Source: an uncultured Lachnospiraceae bacterium (GTDB lineage: Bacteria > Bacillota > Clostridia > Lachnospirales > Lachnospiraceae). Taken from it: DNA of 64,000 nucleotides. Below the pieces are notes generated by a model. That model saw nothing but the letters and a program-made list of their open reading frames with translations, did no database searches and was not told where the DNA came from. Below are positions 54,014 through 61,630 of this stretch, one piece after another. Within the stretch, counting starts at the first letter, position 1. Each line of letters opens with the position of its first letter. The stretch spans positions 1-64,000 of the forward strand of contig CANRZW010000012.1 of the NCBI GenBank assembly GCA_947644545.1. The letters run 5' to 3'. The translations under genes were made by a program, and so were the position numbers.

Positions 54014-55000
54014 TCACAACCTTTTCTCCTTAAGCTTAGGACATCTTATATCACCCATGCCCAATTTCCCGAAATAGTGATAGGACATTCCTATGCATCC
54101 TCCGTTACAGAACTTCTGATATTCACAATTACGGCACTCTGTATCGTCCGCCGGCTTATATTCTGTAAAGATCTTATTCTGCTCGCTGTCAAGTATTTCG
54201 GCAAGTGACTGCCTGCGCAGATCACCGATACAGAAATCCGTCAGACAGGTGCACGGATATACCCTAAAATCCGGATAGACATAAATCTTATTCCTGCCGC
54301 TGCTGCAATTCAGCGTTCTGATACGGTCAGCAGACACCCGCTCCAGTTCCGCCTTTCTTTTCTCGTATAAGTCAAACGGAAATATTTTGCGGATTTGAAG
54401 CTTGAAAGCAACCCTTTTTAACAGCTCATCGACAAATTCATTCCACTCATCGGCGCTCATCATAGATGCAAAGCCGGCGCTTCCAAAGGGCATTTCATAC
54501 GATACCCGCCAATATTTCATACCGGACAATTTCTCTAATTCCGGTATCAGTGCAAATATTTCGTCCCTGTTCTTATGGCTGACCACTGACGCGACAGCAT
54601 ATTTTAATGCAAGCCGCTCCAATCTCAACAAGGTCTGCCAGGTTCTCTCAAATGCCTTCTCTCCTCTGATCTGATCGTGTTTCTCTCTGTTACCATCCAG
54701 GGAGACCTGAAACAAAAGATTATCATAGGGAACCAATTCCTCCAGATGCTCTCCGAACGTTCCGTTCGTGGTAACCGTGACTGTCTTCGCTTCACCGCAC
54801 ATTAATTTCACAATCCTTACAAACTCTCCGTGCAGAAAAGGTTCCCCGCCTGTTATCACAATATCATGTCCCGTAAAATCATTCTCATTGACGATCTTTT
54901 GAAGCTGATCGAAATCTAAGTTGATCCCCTTCTGTTTCCCCCTGACGCACATTGAACAATTCAAATTACAGTTCTCCGTGAGTAATATATAGATCTGCAT
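54014..55000 (-). CDS. Radical SAM/SPASM peptide maturase (first enzyme)
   Basis: A 328-residue enzyme: CNLNCSMC (C-x3-C-x2-C) near residue 11, VITGGEPFLHGEFV, VSLDGNREKHDQIRG, and a SPASM domain YPDFRVYPCTCL ... CRNCEYQKFCNGGCIGMSYHYFG ... C. It is the first maturase after the precursor gene. The ATG at 55000 has GGAGTAGGAG upstream; the open frame extends to 55078 through the hairpin, but that part looks non-coding. Confidence 0.9.
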   Translation of the reverse strand: MQIYILLTENCNLNCSMCVRGKQKGINLDFDQLQKIVNENDFTGHDIVITGGEPFLHGEFVRIVKLMCGEAKTVTVTTNGTFGEHLEELVPYDNLLFQVSLDGNREKHDQIRGEKAFERTWQTLLRLERLALKYAVASVVSHKNRDEIFALIPELEKLSGMKYWRVSYEMPFGSAGFASMMSADEWNEFVDELLKRVAFKLQIRKIFPFDLYEKRKAELERVSADRIRTLNCSSGRNKIYVYPDFRVYPCTCLTDFCIGDLRRQSLAEILDSEQNKIFTEYKPADDTECRNCEYQKFCNGGCIGMSYHYFGKLGMGDIRCPKLKEKRL

Positions 55001-55018
55001 TCTCCTACTCCTCTCTCT

Positions 55019-55060
55019 ATGACAGGCCGCCGACGGTAAAGTCTGCCGGCAGCCTGTCAT
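55019..55060 (-). other. Strong hairpin between precursor and first maturase
   Basis: ATGACAGGC (minus strand, 55060-55052) pairs with GCCTGTCAT (55027-55019), with GCCG/CGGC extending the stem inside. No T-run follows; the ribosome site of the radical SAM gene comes directly after. Likely a partial terminator or 3' stabiliser that raises precursor over enzyme. Confidence 0.8.
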
Positions 55061-55091
55061 CTTGTTGGTATCTGCCAATCAATCAGGATAC

Positions 55092-55196
55092 CTAATTGGC
55101 TTCTCCCCAGGAACACATGTCAAATAAGCTGGCTTCATCACACTCAGCGCTATTGACATCCTGCCAGGACATTGCCATAATTTCAATGTTTTCCAT
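55092..55196 (-). CDS. Putative RiPP precursor peptide (34 aa)
   Basis: A 34-codon gene: residues 1-17 are MENIEIMAMSWQDVNSA, 18-34 are ECDEASLFDMCSWGEAN. AGGAGG lies about 10 bases upstream of the ATG at 55196. The peptide has two copies of an S-W-x-[DE]-x-N motif (residues 10-15 and 29-34), two Cys (19 and 28) and no Lys, Arg or His. Size, acidic character, position before three radical SAM genes, and the hairpin after it all fit a modified ribosomal peptide. No relation to a named precursor family is evident to me. Confidence 0.75.
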   Translation of the reverse strand: MENIEIMAMSWQDVNSAECDEASLFDMCSWGEAN

Positions 55197-55539
55197 GCTT
55201 CTGCTGCCTCCTTTCTTTTGGTCTTATCTGGAACATTTCACGCGATTCCATGATCACGCTGCAATGTTCAGATCTATTGAAGTAAACCCCAATCATGCTC
55301 AGCCTGCCGCCTGGCGGCCGCATTGCCATTCAGAGATACCTTTGTTATAATAAAGACTGGCGGTCGTCACCTTCCTGCCGGCGCTTTATTTATTGTCTCT
55401 ATAGTAGCACAGTGCAATGATACCCGTTAACAAAAAACCTGTAAAAATATAAAAAATGTGTTGCAAGACTCATGACGATCGCAGCGTAAAGCGCTTCGGA
55501 ACACAGGAAAATATAACTTTGCGGAGGCCCTGAAACAAT
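55197..55539. other. Divergent regulatory region of the RiPP cluster
   Basis: 343 bases between precursor and WYL-type regulator. Plus strand: possible -35 TTAACA and -10 TAAAAA with a 17-base spacer near 55428-55456 for the regulator. The minus strand has no good consensus promoter for the precursor, which suggests activator control. GCAC-A-GTGC (55407-55415) is a small palindrome that could be part of an operator. An overlapping 48-codon frame in the precursor leader (starting MAMRPPGG) is not thought to be real. Confidence 0.4.
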
Positions 55540-56550
55540 ATGGAACTATTCAACAAATACAAAAATAAAGACTTCACTTACATGACCAATTACATAAACA
55601 ACTGTCTTAACGATGATACACTGGCTCTCTCGCCCGGAGAAATCGCCTCCCAGCTTTCCGGCGAATCCCAAAGAACATTCGAGGAGTTCATTCATGCAAT
55701 CCTGAACCAATCCTCCACAGACGAAGAGCTTAATGCGGCGCTGCTCTATGAGAATGACGGCAGGATGCAGCCCATACGCCAGATTTCAATCCCGGTCAGA
55801 GCCACTGTTGCGGAAAAGGCATGGCTGTATTACATCCTGCAAAATCCAAAATCCGACTTATTCCTGGAACCTGCTTTGAAGGAGCATCTGCTTAAGGCGC
55901 TTGCCTCTGACAGCGATTTATCCGATTACCCATTGCAATCCGACTATATCGATCTGCGCAGTCTCTCTCCGGATAACCACCTGCATATCACACCGGAATA
56001 TACTGCCAATTTCAAGAAAATAGTAACGGCTGTCCGCGGACACAGATATCTCCTCGTGACAAATAACAGTTACGCCGGACACGTTTATGCCGATCAAAAG
56101 ATAATACCCTATAAGCTTGAGTACTCGGCTCAATTCGATTCCTTTTCGCTGTCATGCTGTCCTCTGGAAAGTAAAAGACCTGTGAAAATGAATCTGAACA
56201 ATCTCTCCAGAGTAGAAATAGATGCCCCTATAGAAAATTATGAAAAAATCCTGCATGAATACGAGCGTTTGTTAGTCGAGACAAAAATGGACGTTCCCGT
56301 CACCATTGAAATTTCTAATAATAATGAAGCTTATGACCGATGCTCCTACCTTTTCTCGTCGTTTGATACCTATTGTTACGATAAAGGAAATGACAAACTG
56401 ATCATGCGCATTTATTACTACAGATTTCAGAAAGAGGAAATTATCCGCAATATCCTCTTTCTGGGTCACTACGTTAAAGTAATCTCCCCGGAAGACATTA
56501 AGACCGAAGTCATTTCCGCTATCAAAAGCTCTTACGAAAACTATCTGTAA
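55540..56550 (+). CDS. WYL-domain regulator without a clear HTH, divergent from the RiPP operon
   Basis: A 336-residue protein. The WYL-like domain covers residues about 165-230 (HRYLLVTNNSYAGHVYADQKIIPYKLEYSAQFDSFSLSCCPLESKRPVKMNLNNLSRVEI), and a WCX-type C-terminal extension follows (LFSSFDTYCYDKGNDKLIMRIYYYRFQKEEIIRNILFLGHYVKVISPEDIKTEVISAI). The N-terminal 160 residues contain no obvious winged-helix motif, unlike typical HTH-WYL regulators. It probably senses a ligand and controls the adjacent cluster. Ends in a terminator at 56589. Confidence 0.72.
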   Translation: MELFNKYKNKDFTYMTNYINNCLNDDTLALSPGEIASQLSGESQRTFEEFIHAILNQSSTDEELNAALLYENDGRMQPIRQISIPVRATVAEKAWLYYILQNPKSDLFLEPALKEHLLKALASDSDLSDYPLQSDYIDLRSLSPDNHLHITPEYTANFKKIVTAVRGHRYLLVTNNSYAGHVYADQKIIPYKLEYSAQFDSFSLSCCPLESKRPVKMNLNNLSRVEIDAPIENYEKILHEYERLLVETKMDVPVTIEISNNNEAYDRCSYLFSSFDTYCYDKGNDKLIMRIYYYRFQKEEIIRNILFLGHYVKVISPEDIKTEVISAIKSSYENYL

Positions 56551-56588
56551 GCGGTCTGTCACAACTGCAAAATGCTGTTATCCCTTAT

Positions 56589-56643
56589 AATACGGTATCA
56601 TGAACCCATACACTCTGCCGGTTCCTGCATGCCGTATTTTTTC
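56589..56643 (+). terminator. Terminator after the WYL-type gene
   Basis: AATACGG pairs with CCGTATT, enclosing an ATG/CAT and GAACC/GGTTC stem, followed by six T residues. Confidence 0.8.
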
Positions 56644-56655
56644 TCACTTTATTTC

Positions 56656-56699
56656 AGATGTACAACAAAATACATCTAAATGCATAAGAAAATACATTT
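56656..56699. promoter_or_regulatory. Candidate operator upstream of the MFS gene
   Basis: AGATGTA/TACATCT form a perfect 7-bp inverted repeat (56656-56677). AAAATACATCT (56667-56677) and AAAATACATTT (56689-56699) are direct repeats 22 bases apart, about two turns of the helix. It lies just before a weak -10 (TATAGC) of the MFS gene. Confidence 0.45.
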
Positions 56700-56734
56700 C
56701 TAATTCGAGCATTCTATTATAGCATGAAGCCATA

Positions 56735-58183
56735 ATGCACTTTCTGGGAAAGGTAAGGAATTATTTCCAAGGTATTCTTATGGAAAGACTGATGCTTGAT
56801 ATGCACTGGTTTTTAGGACGTTTTCGACGGACCTTCTTTATGGCGCTGCCGGAAAACGAGGCGGATTACGAGAAAAGCCGGCGGCGTTACATCGTAGGGG
56901 ATGCGGCCGCACAGACCATCGTTCAGCTGGCGGGCGGAACCTTCCTTGTTTCTCTTATGCTCTCCGTTGGCTTCTCCGATGCACAGGCGGGTGTGCTCAC
57001 TTCCGTTGGCTGTCTGGCCGCCCTGTTTCAGCTCTTCACCATGCGGATGGTCAACCATCTGACAAAGCGGAAACTGTTTATCTGTCTGATGACGGTGCAG
57101 AAGCTTTATCTGGCATTTATTTTCTTTATCCCACTGCTGCCGGTTCCTGACAGCGCCCGTCAGTTATTGCTGATCACGGGTTACTTTATTGCACAGGTCT
57201 GTGCGCAGATCGGGACTCCTGCCACCCAGGACTGGATCGCGTCCCTCGTTCCTGCACGGCTGCGTGGAAACTATTTTTCCAGAAAAGACGCGGTCTGCGT
57301 TTTCGTCACGGTCACGATGATGCTGCTGTCGGGAATTGTCATGGATGCCACTGCCGGGGAACGGCAAAGTACAGGGTTTACGCTGAATGGCAGTATCATC
57401 CTGATCCTGGTGCTCTTAAATGCCTGGGCTTTCAGCTGCATGAAAGAACCACGGTTGGGTGAAATGAATGCAGACGGCAAGGAAATCCACGGAAAATTAC
57501 GCCATAAATATATGCAAAAACAATCCGCACATAACGGAAGCTTCCTCCTTGAAATGCGGGACGCTTTTGGAAAAGCCGACTTTCGGATGGCCTTTACGCT
57601 CACGCTTCTCTGGCAGACCGCATTCTACTGCGCCGCTCCTTTTAACAGCAGCTACCAGCTGGAAGAATTGGGAATGCCCTTTACCTTTATCATGGTCATC
57701 GGTTTCCTGTGCAATATGCTGCGCATCGCCATCACCCCGCTGATGGGGAAGCTGGGCGATAAACACGGCATGGCCTTCCTTTACAAATATTCCCTGGTGG
57801 GAATCCTGTTGTACTTTATCTTTTTTGCCCTGGCAGTCCCTTCCAACGCTTACCCGATGGTGATCCTGGGAACGGTCTTCTCGGCGCTTGGATGGAGCTT
57901 TGCCGGAATCGGTCTGTTCGGCGTACAGCTGGAGCTGCTGGAGGAAGGGAAGCGGGATATTCATCTTTCGATCCTGCTGGCCCTTTCCGGTGTGTACGGA
58001 TTTCTGGTCTCCTTTGCGTCCGGATTCCTGCTTGATTTTCTGCAGAAGACGCTTATTTCACGGCCCGGTCAAAGGCTTTATGCCCAGCAGTTTACCAATC
58101 TCCTGGGCGCCGGATTCCTGCTGCTCACGATTGTTTACCTGAAATGCAAGGTACAGAAAAGGGAACGGCAGATCACATCCTGA
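56735..58183 (+). CDS. Major facilitator superfamily transporter
   Basis: A 482-residue membrane protein with about 12 hydrophobic segments and a long N-terminus (residues 1-60). Seen: YIVGDAAAQTIVQLAGGTFLVSLML, FSDAQAGVLTSVGCLAALFQLF, and PATQDWIASLVPARLRGNYFSRKDA. The substrate is unknown. It follows the WYL-type regulator and could export the RiPP product, but its own terminator and operator leave it a separate unit. The start codon is uncertain (56735, or 56780 with AAGG upstream). Confidence 0.82.
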   Translation: MHFLGKVRNYFQGILMERLMLDMHWFLGRFRRTFFMALPENEADYEKSRRRYIVGDAAAQTIVQLAGGTFLVSLMLSVGFSDAQAGVLTSVGCLAALFQLFTMRMVNHLTKRKLFICLMTVQKLYLAFIFFIPLLPVPDSARQLLLITGYFIAQVCAQIGTPATQDWIASLVPARLRGNYFSRKDAVCVFVTVTMMLLSGIVMDATAGERQSTGFTLNGSIILILVLLNAWAFSCMKEPRLGEMNADGKEIHGKLRHKYMQKQSAHNGSFLLEMRDAFGKADFRMAFTLTLLWQTAFYCAAPFNSSYQLEELGMPFTFIMVIGFLCNMLRIAITPLMGKLGDKHGMAFLYKYSLVGILLYFIFFALAVPSNAYPMVILGTVFSALGWSFAGIGLFGVQLELLEEGKRDIHLSILLALSGVYGFLVSFASGFLLDFLQKTLISRPGQRLYAQQFTNLLGAGFLLLTIVYLKCKVQKRERQITS

Positions 58184-58206
58184 CGCTCCCTCCAAAGATC
58201 CGTTCT

Positions 58207-59070
58207 CTAACCAATGGCCTGGCTGCCTTTTCCCTGGCAGCCACAGGTCATCATACGGTCTTTCACCAGATTCTTCACCCGCTCTCTGCCGTTCTTCCCG
58301 TAGATCTTGGGATCAAAGGTTTCCGGGACATCCGCCAGGATCTCCTTAATCCCATCGGAATAGGCGATCCGCAGTTCCGTGGCAAAGTTCACCTTACAGA
58401 TACCTGCCTGAATACATTCCTTCACACTGTCGTCGGACAGGCCCGAAGCCCCGTGCAGTACCAACGGTACCATGACCAATTTCCGGATCTCGCGCAGCCG
58501 GCCTACATCCAGCTTCGGCTCACCGTGGTAGACCCCATGGGCAGTGCCGATGGCTACAGCCAGCGAATCCACCCCTGTCTGCTCCACAAAGATCCTGGCC
58601 TGTTCCGGGTCCGTATAGACGTCTGCTTCCGCTTCCAGATCGTCCTCTTTTCCTCCCACTTTCCCAAGCTCAGCCTCCACCGGCACCTGATACTTGTGCG
58701 CGGCCTCCACCACCTGCCGGGTAAGCCGGATATTCTGCTCAAACGTCTCTTTGGAGCCATCGATCATCACAGAGCTGTATCCTGCCTCCAATGCCTGCCC
58801 GGCCATATCAAAACTGCTCCCGTGATCCAGATGCAGGGCAACCGGGACCGGCGCCTGCCTGGCCAGCTGGGTCACGATCGCGCTGTATGTCTTAGCCGCA
58901 GCGTATCGAAGCGTGGAGGGCGTCGTCTGCAGGATCACCGGCGCCGACAACTCTGCCGCTGCCCTGATGACCGCCTGTGCCATCTCCATATTCTCCACAT
59001 TGAATGCCCCCACTGCATAACCGCCCTGCTGTGCCTGTAATAAAATATCTTTTGTTGTTACATACGACAT
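58207..59070 (-). CDS. Class II fructose-bisphosphate aldolase family protein
   Basis: A 287-residue zinc aldolase of the FbaA/GatY/KbaY group, splitting a ketose bisphosphate into dihydroxyacetone phosphate and an aldehyde. Landmarks: GGYAVGAFNVENMEMAQAVI, VPVALHLDHGSSF (zinc His), VEAELGKVGGKEDD, AVAIGTAHGVYHGEPKLD (zinc His) and PLVLHGASGLSD (zinc His). The start at 59070 has GGAGAAAA upstream. Last gene of the operon, after the PfkB-type kinase; together they could process fructose or tagatose phosphates. Confidence 0.93.
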   Translation of the reverse strand: MSYVTTKDILLQAQQGGYAVGAFNVENMEMAQAVIRAAAELSAPVILQTTPSTLRYAAAKTYSAIVTQLARQAPVPVALHLDHGSSFDMAGQALEAGYSSVMIDGSKETFEQNIRLTRQVVEAAHKYQVPVEAELGKVGGKEDDLEAEADVYTDPEQARIFVEQTGVDSLAVAIGTAHGVYHGEPKLDVGRLREIRKLVMVPLVLHGASGLSDDSVKECIQAGICKVNFATELRIAYSDGIKEILADVPETFDPKIYGKNGRERVKNLVKDRMMTCGCQGKGSQAIG

Positions 59071-59098
59071 AATTTTCTCCATCCTTTGCTGTATTTTT

Positions 59099-60031
59099 TC
59101 ATGCGTAAACCAGCGCTTCAATCTCCTTCTTCCACGCCGCTCCTTCCATCGGTCCTCTCTGCTGCACGGCCAGTGCACCGGCGCCACAGCCGAATCTTAC
59201 CGCCTCCTCCGGTTCATACCCCAGCGCCAGGGCGGCGATAAATGCCCCGTCGAAACAATCCCCCGCTCCGGTAGGATCCACCTCCTTCGCCGGAAAAGAA
59301 GCCACCGGAATCCGGGATCCCGGCCTGTAAAGAACCGTATCCCGGCTCCCGTTCTTCACAATTACCATCTCCGCTGTCTCTAACAGTTGTGCCGCTCCCT
59401 CCTCCGTATTTCCACAGCCGGTTATCTGCTGCAGTTCCTCCACACCGGTCAGGATCAGATCTGCCTGCCGCAGGATGGTCTCAAAGATCTGCCTGGTTTC
59501 CTCACTGTGGATCAATTCCGGTCGGATATTGGGATCAAAAGAAACCCGTACCCCATGTCTGACGGCCAGTTCCACCCCTCTTGCAGCCGCCTGCGCAAGC
59601 TGCGGCGAGGCCAGCAGTGTACAGCCCATGATATGTAAATATTTCGCACCGATAAGATATTCCTCATCTGTCTCCTGTAAGCTGAAACGACCCACCGCCG
59701 AATCCTTGAAATGATAGAGGAAAGTCCGGCTTCCGTCCTCACGGTAGGTCACAAAGGCAATTCCCGTCAGCCGCTTTGAATCCACGCTCACATGACTGAC
59801 GTCCACACCGTCCTCGCGTAACCGTCTCAGATTCAACCGTCCGAAATCATCCTCTCCCACCCGGGAGATCATCCCGCAGCTTACTCCCATCCGGGCTGCC
59901 TGATCAGCAAAAATCGCCGGGGCGCCGCTTGGAAACGGCCCACAGAATACCCCCGGCTGCAGAAACGTCTGCTCCTTTTTCTCCGCCATGATCTCAACTA
60001 AAATCTCTCCTATGGTAACAATCTCTGGCAT
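59099..60031 (-). CDS. PfkB family carbohydrate kinase (fructokinase-like)
   Basis: A 310-residue ribokinase-fold enzyme: MPEIVTIGEILVEIMA at the start, VSHVSVDSKRLTGIAFVTYREDGSR, and the catalytic motif VDPTGAGDCFDGAFIAALALG (G-A-G-D, base Asp). Phosphorylates a sugar such as fructose or 2-keto-3-deoxygluconate; in a locus with GH32, fructose is most likely. AGGAGG lies 6 bases before the ATG. Confidence 0.9.
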   Translation of the reverse strand: MPEIVTIGEILVEIMAEKKEQTFLQPGVFCGPFPSGAPAIFADQAARMGVSCGMISRVGEDDFGRLNLRRLREDGVDVSHVSVDSKRLTGIAFVTYREDGSRTFLYHFKDSAVGRFSLQETDEEYLIGAKYLHIMGCTLLASPQLAQAAARGVELAVRHGVRVSFDPNIRPELIHSEETRQIFETILRQADLILTGVEELQQITGCGNTEEGAAQLLETAEMVIVKNGSRDTVLYRPGSRIPVASFPAKEVDPTGAGDCFDGAFIAALALGYEPEEAVRFGCGAGALAVQQRGPMEGAAWKKEIEALVYA

Positions 60032-60041
60032 ACGTATCCTC

Positions 60042-61583
60042 CTATCTCTTTCCACCCAGCCGGCTTCTATACTGCTCCGGCGTACAGCCTACCAGACTCT
60101 TGAATTTGTCACAGAAATAGCGGTAATTCTGGAATCCCACTCTCTGATAGATCTCTTTCACTTTCAGCCCCTGCGCCAACAATTGCTTCGCATGTTCCAT
60201 CCGCACGAAATTGATATATTTGATATAACTCTGTCCTACCTGCTCCTTGAACATCATGCTGAAATACGTCGGCTGCATCCCACACAGAGAGGCAACGTAG
60301 GGCAGCGTCAGAATCTCGCTGTAATGGGCATCGATATACTCCTTTGCCACGGCAACCTTACGTTCCTCCTTGCTCCTGCGCTCCCACATCCACTGCACCA
60401 TGCTCCGAAATACCGAAACCGTCCAGCCGCTGATATCCGCTGCCCGGTGATACTGCCTGATCTCCACATGAGGCAGGAAGACCTTGCCGTCCCGGTCAAA
60501 CTCCCTGCCTGTCTCCCGGCACAATCCCATGCCCACATGGATCAGCTTCAGACACTCGCTGTAAAACAAATCAAGTTCCAGCTTGCTGTTTTGCAAAAGC
60601 TGCAAAAGCTCCTCCACTTTCTGCAGGGCCTGGTCATATTCCCCTGTGCGGAAACAGTAAATAATGTCGTTCGTCCCGTTCAGCAGCTGTACCGGCGGTT
60701 CTTCATGATATTCCAATTCTTTCAGATCCACCCATGGTTCACCCAGATATTCCGCATATTGCAGCGCCTGCTCCCCGTCCTTTAAGGCATACTCCAGCTC
60801 CGTGATTCCCGTGTGCACCTCCCCGTATCCGATCGCCTCAACGACACCCTCCAGCGCCAGACTCTCGCCAAAAGCCCGCAGCCTTTCCGGAAAATCAGGC
60901 GCCGGTTCCTCCTGAAATGTAACAAACAGAAGCAGCTTTCTCTCCCTTGTAAAAATCTCCAGGTCACATCCTTCCGGAAACCCGGCTTCCTCCCACATCT
61001 GCCAGACTCTCTGCCCCGCCTCCGGTCCGCCGGGCCTGCCCGCAGCGATCAAAAATCTCTGCAGGCCCATCAGATCCACCCCATACTTTTCCTTCAGACA
61101 GGGAATCATCTTCATGGCCTGCTGCGGCGCTCTTAACAACTCCTCCATTGCCTGAGAGAACTGTGATCGCTTCTCCTCCGTCACCGTATGGAAGCGCTGT
61201 CTTGCCTGAAAGATCTGATTGATCTTCCCATAGACCTCCTCGATCTTCTCCACCGTGACCGGCTTGTCTATATAGTCGATCACCCCCAGACGCAGCGCCG
61301 AACGCGCATACTCAAACTCGTTGTATCCACTGATGACCACGAATAGCGTCGATGGCAGCAGCCGTTTGACCGCCGCAATCAGATCCAGCCCGTTCATCCC
61401 GGGCATCCGGATATCAGTCAGTACGACATCCGGATATACAATCCTGATCTGCTCCAAAGCTGTTTTCCCGTCATAAGCCGCCCCACAGACCTGTGCGCCC
61501 ATCCCCTTCCAATCTACCAGCCGCATCAGCCCCTCAATCGCCAAATACTCATCGTCTACCAAAAATACCTTCTTCGTATCCAT
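60042..61583 (-). CDS. YesN-type response regulator with AraC DNA-binding domain
   Basis: A 513-residue regulator. The receiver domain has KVFLVDDEYLAIEGL, the phospho-acceptor in DVVLTDIRMPGMNGLD (Asp about residue 55) and VISGYNEFEYA. The C-terminal AraC domain has LTLPYVASLCGMQPTYFSMMFKEQVGQSYIKYINFVR and VKEIYQRVGFQNYRYFCDKFKSLVGCTPEQYR. It likely activates the sugar genes nearby when phosphorylated by the adjacent kinase. GAGGAGGGA precedes the ATG. Confidence 0.94.
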   Translation of the reverse strand: MDTKKVFLVDDEYLAIEGLMRLVDWKGMGAQVCGAAYDGKTALEQIRIVYPDVVLTDIRMPGMNGLDLIAAVKRLLPSTLFVVISGYNEFEYARSALRLGVIDYIDKPVTVEKIEEVYGKINQIFQARQRFHTVTEEKRSQFSQAMEELLRAPQQAMKMIPCLKEKYGVDLMGLQRFLIAAGRPGGPEAGQRVWQMWEEAGFPEGCDLEIFTRERKLLLFVTFQEEPAPDFPERLRAFGESLALEGVVEAIGYGEVHTGITELEYALKDGEQALQYAEYLGEPWVDLKELEYHEEPPVQLLNGTNDIIYCFRTGEYDQALQKVEELLQLLQNSKLELDLFYSECLKLIHVGMGLCRETGREFDRDGKVFLPHVEIRQYHRAADISGWTVSVFRSMVQWMWERRSKEERKVAVAKEYIDAHYSEILTLPYVASLCGMQPTYFSMMFKEQVGQSYIKYINFVRMEHAKQLLAQGLKVKEIYQRVGFQNYRYFCDKFKSLVGCTPEQYRSRLGGKR

Positions 61584-61630
61584 TCCCTCCTCTCATGGAT
61601 CAGGCCCCTTACTGTAATCCCGCCTTTCCC

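Noticed and set aside
54733..54748. LexA-like CGAACGTTCCGTTCG inside the first radical SAM gene
   Set aside because: The half-sites are separated by 5 bases instead of 4 and it lies in coding sequence far from a promoter.
55193..55336. 48-codon frame MAMRPPGGRL... in the precursor leader
   Set aside because: It overlaps the precursor start in another frame and has a GC-rich repeat at its beginning instead of a ribosome site. The precursor frame has a clear AGGAGG.
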